Below are positions 1-4,951 of a DNA stretch of 5,406 bases, in pieces. This DNA is from Actinomycetota bacterium. GTDB lineage: Bacteria; Actinomycetota; Actinomycetes; S36-B12. Each line of letters begins with the position of its first letter. Position 1 is the first letter of the stretch. The stretch spans positions 1 to 5,406 of the forward strand of contig WLLZ01000121.1 in the NCBI GenBank assembly GCA_009700485.1. The letters run 5' to 3'. The notes beneath the pieces are model-generated. The model did not search any database. It was not told the DNA's origin and saw only the letters and a program-made list of their open reading frames with translations. A program made the translations under genes and the position numbers.

Positions 1-210
1 AATAGACCCGACGGGGGCGGTGACACCATCTTTGGAGGTGACGCTGGCGGTCAAGGTGTTGTAGGAGTTGACCGTGGCCAGGCCCGGTGGGTTTATCACG
101 GTTACCGTGTTGGTGGCGGTGGCCTGAGCCGGAGTTGCCGCCAAGATCGGGAGTACAGCCAAGGTGGTGATCACGCCCAAGAGCGCCGCCAAACGGTGGA
201 TCGATGTCAT
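1..210 (-). CDS. Secreted protein with Ig-like domain, 5' part only
   Basis: Reading leftward from ATG at 210-208, 70 codons are open to the window edge. The translation begins MTSIHRLAALLG, followed by a hydrophobic stretch (about residues 7-25) and an AQA signal-peptidase I site after residue 30 (TPAQA|TATN), so the protein is very likely exported. Residues 31-70 read as the first strands of a bacterial Ig-like fold: TNTVTVINPPGL, then NTLTASVTSKDG, then APVGSI. This matches the alternating pattern and P-x-G turn of Big_3-type repeats found in cell-surface and secreted proteins. A GGAGG box five bases upstream supports this start; an in-frame ATG at 222-220 overlaps that box and is less likely. 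The gene is divergent from thrS. The rest of the protein is outside the window, so its length, repeat number and role are unknown. The signal peptide is solid; the Ig-like assignment is moderate. Confidence 0.8.
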   Translation of the reverse strand, partial: MTSIHRLAALLGVITTLAVLPILAATPAQATATNTVTVINPPGLATVNSYNTLTASVTSKDGVTAPVGSI

Positions 211-215
211 GGCTG

Positions 216-220
216 CCTCC
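216..220 (-). promoter_or_regulatory. Shine-Dalgarno site of the secreted Ig-like protein
   Basis: On the minus strand GGAGG (220 to 216) is followed by the five bases CAGCC and then ATG at 210. This is near-ideal spacing, and it decides between this ATG and the in-frame ATG at 222-220, which would overlap the box and have no site of its own. Confidence 0.75.
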
Positions 221-256
221 ATCGCAGTTCAAAATCGCCTCTTGCGGGCCCCAGAG

Positions 257-262
257 TATTGT
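257..262 (+). promoter_or_regulatory. Candidate -10 element for leaderless thrS mRNA
   Basis: TATTGT fits the actinobacterial TANNNT -10 pattern. It ends seven bases before the thrS ATG at 270, so transcription would be expected to start at or next to that A. The only purine-rich box, GAGGA at 265-269, abuts the ATG and is too close to act as a normal ribosome-binding site, which also suggests a leaderless start. No good -35 hexamer sits about 17 bases upstream. There is no room in the 59-base spacer for a T-box or a threonine attenuator. The promoter is inferred from pattern alone. Confidence 0.35.
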
Positions 263-269
263 GTGAGGA

Positions 270-2210
270 ATGCAGCGCACCGCTTTCGACATTGCCGGCG
301 ATGATCGGTCGATTATTGCCGCCCGTATCAATGGCGTGGTGAGCGACCTTGCGACTCCGATATCACCTGACGACACCGTTGAGCTCATTTCGATTGGTAG
401 CGCCGAAGGCCTAGCCATTTTGCGCCATTCGACAGCTCATGTGCTCGCCCAGGCGGTACAAGACACCTTCCCGAGCACCAAGCTCGGGATCGGCCCGCCT
501 ATCAAGGATGGCTTTTACTACGACTTTGATGTCGAACGCCCATTTACCCCCGAAGACCTAGTAGCGCTCGAAAAGCGCATGGTCGAGATCATCAAGGCCG
601 GCCAGCGGTTTGTGCGAAGAGTGGTCAGCGAAGATGAGGCAGTTCAAGAGCTGGCAACCGAGCCATACAAGCTGCGATTGATTGGTAGCAGTGGCGGGGC
701 CGATGTCATGGAGGTGGGCGGCTCTGAATTAACCATCTATGACAATGTCGACGCCAAAACCGGGGAGCGCTGCTGGGGTGATTTATGTCGAGGCCCACAT
801 GTGCCGAGCACTCGATACATACCGCAAAATGCGATCAAGTTGATGCGCACATCGGCGGCATATTGGCTAGGCGATCAAAAGAATGAATCCCTGCAGCGGA
901 TATACGGCACAGCCTGGCCATCCAAGGACGAACTAAAGGCACATCTGACATTCCTTGAAGAAGCTGAGCGCCGCGACCACCGCCGCCTTGGAGCTGAAAT
1001 GGACCTGTTCTCATTTCCTGAGCAAATTGGCTCAGGGCTCGCGGTATTCCACCCCAAAGGTGGGGTGGTGCGCCGGGTGATGGAGGACTATTCCCGAAAA
1101 CGACATGAGGAGGGCGGCTATGAGTTCGTAAATACGCCGCACATAACAAAAGCAGCGCTCTTTGAACAATCCGGTCACTTGGATTGGTACGCCGAAGGCA
1201 TGTATCCGCCAATGCATTTAGATGCCGAGATCGATGACGAAGGGGTGGTGCGTAAGCAAGGTGCCGACTACTACCTAAAACCAATGAACTGCCCGATGCA
1301 TAACTTGATTTTTTCCTCGCGCGGCCGTTCATATCGAGAGCTGCCACTTCGCCTCTTTGAATTTGGCACGGTTTATCGATACGAAAAGTCCGGGGTGGTG
1401 CAGGGATTAACTCGCGCACGTGGTTTCACCCAAGATGACGCACATATTTACTGCACTAAAGAGCAGATGCCAGATGAACTCGATCGGCTCCTAACGTTCG
1501 TGCTCAATCTGCTGCGCGATTATGGTTTGACCGATTTCTATCTTGAGCTGTCAACTCGCAACCCGGATAAATCTGTGGGCGAGGAGGCCGAATGGGTGGA
1601 GGCCACCGAAGCCTTGCGCGAGGCTGCCAGCAAACAGAATCTCGAATTGGTACTTGATGAAGGCGGAGCAGCCTTTTATGGACCAAAAGTCTCTGTCCAA
1701 GCCAAGGATGCCATCGGTCGTACTTGGCAGATGTCGACTATTCAAGTTGATTTCCAGTTACCGCAGCGCTTTGACCTTGAGTTCCAAGGTGCTGATGGCA
1801 ACCGGCAGCGCCCGGTGATGATTCACCGTGCGCTCTTTGGCTCCATTGAGCGGTTCTTCGCGGTTCTTTTGGAGCATTACGCCGGGGCATTTCCGCCCTG
1901 GCTTGCTCCTGTGCAGGTAATCGGGATTCCGATCACTGATTCGCACAATGACTACCTACAGGGCGTGGCTGAAAAGTTGCGTGAATTCGGGGTAAGGGTT
2001 GAGGTCGACACATCTGATGACCGGATGCAAAAGAAGATCCGCACTGCGCAGAAAAGCAAAGTGCCATTTATGTTGATCGCTGGTGATGAGGACGTCGCCG
2101 AGGGAGCCGTTTCTTTCCGTTACCGCGATGGTACCCAGAAGAATGGCGTCAGCATCGTCGATGCGATCACTGAAATCGTTGACTCAATAACTTCACGAGC
2201 TCAGGTGTAG
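270..2210 (+). CDS. thrS: Threonyl-tRNA synthetase with shortened N-terminus
   Basis: This cytosolic enzyme joins threonine to tRNA-Thr using ATP (EC 6.1.1.3). It has 646 residues. Domains in order: a partial TGS domain (about 1-42); the editing domain, with HSTAH (H53, H57) and DLCRGPH (C173, H177), which removes mischarged serine; the class II catalytic core (about 245-540); and the anticodon-binding domain (about 547-640). The catalytic zinc ligands are visible as C341 (MNCPMH), H392 (DDAHIY) and H519 (MIHRALFG). Motif 2 is around TRARGF (381-386) and motif 3 is RALFGSIERFF (520-530). From memory it closely resembles the Mycobacterium tuberculosis enzyme throughout. The editing HxxxH begins at residue 53, against 73 in E. 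coli, so about 20 residues of TGS are missing. An in-frame TGA at 264-266 rules out a longer start in this frame. The HIT gene follows after 2 bases. Identity is certain; the exact N-terminus is less sure. Confidence 0.98.
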   Translation: MQRTAFDIAGDDRSIIAARINGVVSDLATPISPDDTVELISIGSAEGLAILRHSTAHVLAQAVQDTFPSTKLGIGPPIKDGFYYDFDVERPFTPEDLVALEKRMVEIIKAGQRFVRRVVSEDEAVQELATEPYKLRLIGSSGGADVMEVGGSELTIYDNVDAKTGERCWGDLCRGPHVPSTRYIPQNAIKLMRTSAAYWLGDQKNESLQRIYGTAWPSKDELKAHLTFLEEAERRDHRRLGAEMDLFSFPEQIGSGLAVFHPKGGVVRRVMEDYSRKRHEEGGYEFVNTPHITKAALFEQSGHLDWYAEGMYPPMHLDAEIDDEGVVRKQGADYYLKPMNCPMHNLIFSSRGRSYRELPLRLFEFGTVYRYEKSGVVQGLTRARGFTQDDAHIYCTKEQMPDELDRLLTFVLNLLRDYGLTDFYLELSTRNPDKSVGEEAEWVEATEALREAASKQNLELVLDEGGAAFYGPKVSVQAKDAIGRTWQMSTIQVDFQLPQRFDLEFQGADGNRQRPVMIHRALFGSIERFFAVLLEHYAGAFPPWLAPVQVIGIPITDSHNDYLQGVAEKLREFGVRVEVDTSDDRMQKKIRTAQKSKVPFMLIAGDEDVAEGAVSFRYRDGTQKNGVSIVDAITEIVDSITSRAQV

Positions 2211-2212
2211 TT

Positions 2213-2725
2213 ATGGGAGAAGCCTGGGATCGACTTTGGACTCCACATCGGATGAAGTATCTGCGTGGTGAAAGTAAGCCAAAGCACACAGACGCCGGTG
2301 CTGATTGCCCATTTTGTGTAGCCCCTGACCTTGGCCCCGATGAAGGCCTTGTTGTCGCTCGAGGCACGTTGGTCTATGCCGTCTTGAATTTATACCCTTA
2401 TAACTCCGGGCACTTGATGATCTGCCCTTATCGTCACGTAGCCGACTACACCGAACTGTCTAATGAAGAGATTATAGAACTTGGGCAGTTCACACAGCAG
2501 GCAATGACAACCCTGCGCACCGTCTCCAACGCCCACGGATTTAATATCGGCATGAACCAAGGGTCTTCCGCGGGGGCCGGTATCGCCGGTCACCTGCATC
2601 AGCATGTCGTGCCTCGCTGGGGCGGCGACACCAATTTTTTGCCAATTATTGGCGGAACCAAAACTATTTCGCAATTGCTCGATGACACCCGGCAACTTCT
2701 TGCTGATTCTTGGCCAACTAGTTGA
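2213..2725 (+). CDS. HIT-family protein, probable Ap4A phosphorylase
   Basis: The 170-residue protein belongs to the histidine triad superfamily, whose members cleave nucleotide phosphoanhydride bonds through a histidine-nucleotidyl intermediate. The active-site signature is HLHQHVV (H127, H129, H131), followed by PRWGGDTNF. Upstream are CPFC (C32, C35), probably a structural zinc pair, and LNLYPYNSGHLM (58-69), the conserved N-terminal HIT strand and turn. By remembered similarity it is orthologous to M. tuberculosis Rv2613c, an Ap4A phosphorylase, and its length is normal. The start ATG is 2 bases after the thrS stop, with AGGTG at 2203-2207 inside thrS as the ribosome-binding site, so the two genes are almost certainly co-transcribed. 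Aminoacyl-tRNA synthetases can make Ap4A as a by-product, which gives the pairing a plausible metabolic logic (inference). The stop is TGA. Phosphorylase versus hydrolase activity cannot be settled from sequence. Confidence 0.93.
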   Translation: MGEAWDRLWTPHRMKYLRGESKPKHTDAGADCPFCVAPDLGPDEGLVVARGTLVYAVLNLYPYNSGHLMICPYRHVADYTELSNEEIIELGQFTQQAMTTLRTVSNAHGFNIGMNQGSSAGAGIAGHLHQHVVPRWGGDTNFLPIIGGTKTISQLLDDTRQLLADSWPTS

Positions 2726-2759
2726 CTTCAAACAGTTAACCGCCAAGAATTTTCTTGGC
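2709..2759. terminator. Inverted repeats at convergent gene ends, possible bidirectional terminator
   Basis: Three matching arms lie across the HIT/EF-G2 junction: CTTGGC at 2709-2714, GCCAAG at 2742-2747 and CTTGGC at 2754-2759. The last two are part of a perfect palindrome, GCCAAGAA-TT-TTCTTGGC (2742-2759), able to form a stem of six or more pairs with a small loop. The first two could pair instead around a loop containing the small palindrome CAACTAGTTG (2715-2724). Neither side has a U-run after the stem, so this is not a textbook Rho-independent terminator. Part of the palindrome encodes the C-terminal Lys-Lys-Ile-Leu-Gly of EF-G2. Confidence 0.35.
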
Positions 2760-4871
2760 CGCGGCCGATGGCATGGGCGCAAATCCCGCGCTTTGACGCG
2801 TGTAACTGCCGGTGCCATGGGTGAGGGATCTAATGTCGATCGCGTAGCGGGTGATTTCGGCCTCGGGCACGATTGCTCGCACCACGCTGCGCCCCCCGGC
2901 AATTGACTCGGTGCCGGTCACGTGTCCGCGTCGGGTTGAAAGATCTGAAATCACCGCACCCGTGTGCTCATCGGGCATTAGCACCGCGAGTTCAATCAAC
3001 GGTTCGAGCAGGTTGATGGTTGATTTAGCGGCGGCGTCCTTCAGGGCGAGGGCACCGGCGGCCTGGAAAGCCATGTCCGATGAATCAACACTATGTGACT
3101 TTCCGTCCACCAAAGTTACCCGAATATCAACAACCGGGTAGCCGATAGCAACGCCTTTAAGTAACTGGGCTCGGACACCCTTTTCGACTGAACCAATAAA
3201 TGCGCGGGGCACGGCGCCACCAACTACTTTGTCGACGAACTCAAAACCGGTGCCTACCGGCATTGGCTCGACGACTATCTCGCAGACGGCGTACTGGCCA
3301 TGCCCGCCAGATTGCCTAACATGGCGCCCGGTTCCCTGAGCGGCGGTTGCAAATGTTTCACGAAGTTGAATCCGCATTTCCTCGGTATCAACATTTACCC
3401 CATACCGTGTCGCTAGATGCTCGGCAACTAGATTCGCATGGGCCTCGCCAAGGCACCACACCACAATTTGCCCGGTGGCCGCATTTTGGTCAATGCGAAG
3501 AGTCGGATCTTCGGCGAGAACGCGGGCAAGGGCCGGGCCCAATTTATCCTCGTCGGCGGTGGTGTGGCCGCGGATCGCAATTGGAAATAATGGTTCTGGC
3601 ATCAGCCAAGATTCCATGATCAGCGGTTGGGCGAGGCTCGACAAAGTATCGCCGGTTTCGGCACGACTTAGTTTGCTCACTGACACGATGCTGCCAGCAA
3701 TAGCTTCAGAAACCGGGCGTTGTTCTGCACCCAGCGGAGCACTTAGTACCCCGATTCGCTCATCAACATCGTGGCTTTGGTGACCGGATGAACTTTCGAA
3801 ATGCCCTGAAACGTGGACCGCTTGATTGGCCGTCAAGGTTCCGGAGAAAACACGTACTATAGAAAGCTTGCCGATATATGGATCGGTTGCGGTCTTGATT
3901 ACTTCTGCGCAAAGGGGGCCGCCAGGGTCGGCCGACAACGGTGGCTTGGGTTCACCGGCGACACTCGTGACAACCGGTAACGGGTGCTCGGCTGGCGAAG
4001 GGAAACCACTGGTTATGAGGTTAAGGAGCAATTCGGTACCCAAAGTTGCGGGGGTCAATGCGTGTCCAATGACCGGGTGGAAATGGCCTCGGGCCACAGC
4101 GCGTTCAAAATCCCTATTTAATGTTTCGACATCTATTGGCTCATCGGCAACGAAGCGATCCATCAAGTTCTCGTCCTCGGATTCGGTGATGATGGCCTCA
4201 ATAAGATCATTCCGCGCCTGTTCAATGAGGTCGCTATGTTCACGGTCGCACTCACGCTCAGCGCGTATGCCTGTCGTCCATTCGTGAATCTGGGTTGATA
4301 GGAGGTCAATGAAGCCGATCGGGGTGCCGTTGGCTGCATGAATGGGGAGGTGCAGTGGAAGTACCCCGCCACCGCCGGTAAACACGCGGCGGCAAAGCGC
4401 CACCGTTTCATCAAAATCAGCACGGTCCTTGTCGAGTTTGGTAACAACGATCGCGCGCGGCATTCCGACCGACTCGCATTCGTCCCAAAGTTGCTGAGTT
4501 GCCGCATCAACCCCATCAACTGCGCCTATTACAAAAAGTGCCGCGTCAGCGGCGCGTAATCCAGCTCGAAGGTCGGCAATGAAGTCTGCATAGCCCGGTG
4601 TGTCAATCAAGTTAATCACAAAACCTTGCCAAGGAATTGCTGCCACTGCGAGCCCGACAGAGCGATGCTGCTTTATGGCAACCGGATCAACGTCGGTTAT
4701 GGTCGTACCGTCCTCAACTTTGCCGATGCGGGAGCTGGCTCCGGCGGCGTAAATTAGTGACTCGACCAGCGAGGTTTTCCCAGATCCGGTTGGGCCGACT
4801 AGTACGACATTGCGAATATTTTTGGGGAGGTGGGCAACTGGTGCCGCTTTGGACCTTGCCTTATCGGACAT
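2736..4871 (-). CDS. fusA2: EF-G2-like translational GTPase (divergent EF-G paralogue)
   Basis: The 711-residue protein has the whole EF-G layout: G domain (about 18-290), domain II (about 318-415), domain III (about 425-498), domain IV (about 500-615) and domain V (about 620-700). The P-loop is GPTGSGKT (26-33). G3 reads DTPGYAD (90-96), with Tyr94 where EF-G and EF-Tu carry the catalytic His. G4 reads TKLD (144-147) instead of NKxD. The switch I region reads HRSVGLAV (69-76) in place of the usual RGITI. These traits, as I remember it, are shared by M. tuberculosis Rv0120c (FusA2/EF-G2), the closest family match. The M. smegmatis orthologue is reported to bind guanine nucleotides but to lack ribosome-dependent GTPase activity and to be dispensable. 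Domain IV keeps QSGGHGQYAV (520-529) and the tip-loop His593 in SHSVDSSDMAF. The start MSDKARSK is chosen for its strong ribosome-binding site; the frame extends upstream to a GTG at 4982, but that would overlap the divergent gene. This is a paralogue, not the main translocase, which normally sits with rpsL, rpsG and tuf. Confidence 0.95.
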   Translation of the reverse strand: MSDKARSKAAPVAHLPKNIRNVVLVGPTGSGKTSLVESLIYAAGASSRIGKVEDGTTITDVDPVAIKQHRSVGLAVAAIPWQGFVINLIDTPGYADFIADLRAGLRAADAALFVIGAVDGVDAATQQLWDECESVGMPRAIVVTKLDKDRADFDETVALCRRVFTGGGGVLPLHLPIHAANGTPIGFIDLLSTQIHEWTTGIRAERECDREHSDLIEQARNDLIEAIITESEDENLMDRFVADEPIDVETLNRDFERAVARGHFHPVIGHALTPATLGTELLLNLITSGFPSPAEHPLPVVTSVAGEPKPPLSADPGGPLCAEVIKTATDPYIGKLSIVRVFSGTLTANQAVHVSGHFESSSGHQSHDVDERIGVLSAPLGAEQRPVSEAIAGSIVSVSKLSRAETGDTLSSLAQPLIMESWLMPEPLFPIAIRGHTTADEDKLGPALARVLAEDPTLRIDQNAATGQIVVWCLGEAHANLVAEHLATRYGVNVDTEEMRIQLRETFATAAQGTGRHVRQSGGHGQYAVCEIVVEPMPVGTGFEFVDKVVGGAVPRAFIGSVEKGVRAQLLKGVAIGYPVVDIRVTLVDGKSHSVDSSDMAFQAAGALALKDAAAKSTINLLEPLIELAVLMPDEHTGAVISDLSTRRGHVTGTESIAGGRSVVRAIVPEAEITRYAIDIRSLTHGTGSYTRQSAGFAPMPSAAAKKILGG

Positions 4872-4951
4872 TTTCACCTCTTTCGCACCGTTGAGACGTG
4901 AGTCTTCACCGTTTGCCGGACGTATTGCAAACGCCAGACAATAATCAGCGT
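4872..4951. promoter_or_regulatory. Divergent promoter region between EF-G2 and the EEP gene
   Basis: These 80 bases must hold the 5' signals of both divergent genes. For the rightward gene, AATAAT (4940-4945) matches TATAAT at five of six positions and ends six bases before the ATG at 4952, and GACAAT (4937-4942) lies 18 bases after a TTGCCG (4913-4918). Either would give an mRNA with almost no leader, which fits the lack of a ribosome-binding site before that ATG. I could not pick a convincing leftward promoter. The spacer also holds two CACCGTT copies exactly 21 bases apart (4886-4892 and 4907-4913), enclosing an AGAC-GTGA-GTCT dyad (4894-4905). This could be an operator, but no regulator is identified. 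Confidence 0.4.
4875..4880 (-). promoter_or_regulatory. Shine-Dalgarno site that sets the EF-G2 start
   Basis: On the minus strand AAAGAGGTG is followed by AAA and then ATG at 4871-4869. The AGAGG core is five bases from the ATG. No upstream in-frame candidate (for example GTG at 4982) has a comparable site, so MSDKARSK is the preferred N-terminus. Confidence 0.8.

Noticed and set aside
209..304. 31-codon plus-strand frame (ATG 209 to TGA 302-304) overlapping the thrS start, as a possible threonine leader peptide
   Set aside because: It contains no threonine codons, has no ribosome-binding site, overlaps the thrS start out of frame and has no attenuator-like hairpin after it.
1049..1068. GC-rich perfect hairpin, CCACCCC-AAAGGT-GGGGTGG, inside thrS
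   Set aside because: It encodes the conserved Phe-His-Pro-Lys-Gly-Gly stretch of ThrS, so the symmetry is most simply due to the required amino acids; no U-run follows and it is mid-gene.
835..1419. 194-codon minus-strand open frame inside thrS
   Set aside because: It lies wholly antisense to an unmistakable gene, has no recognisable domain, and its composition (Arg/Pro/Ser-rich) is typical of a shadow frame.
2390..2902. 170-codon minus-strand open frame spanning the HIT gene and the EF-G2 3' end
   Set aside because: It overlaps two confident genes, has no recognisable motifs, and adds nothing that the HIT or EF-G2 frames do not explain.
3826..4287. 153-codon plus-strand open frame antisense to EF-G2
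   Set aside because: Low-complexity Ser/Arg/Met-rich translation opposite well-conserved EF-G2 coding sequence; a shadow frame.
2736..4871. EF-G2 gene as a tetracycline-resistance-type ribosomal protection protein or as the main EF-G
   Set aside because: The G3 (DTPGYAD), switch I and TKLD signatures and the overall match point to actinobacterial EF-G2. The usual str-operon neighbours of main EF-G are absent, and no resistance-type context is present.
4898..4951. Longer N-terminus for the EEP gene from GTG at 4898
   Set aside because: It would put 18 polar residues before the basic n-region of the signal peptide and lacks a ribosome-binding site; ATG 4952 (or 4976) gives a normal signal peptide.
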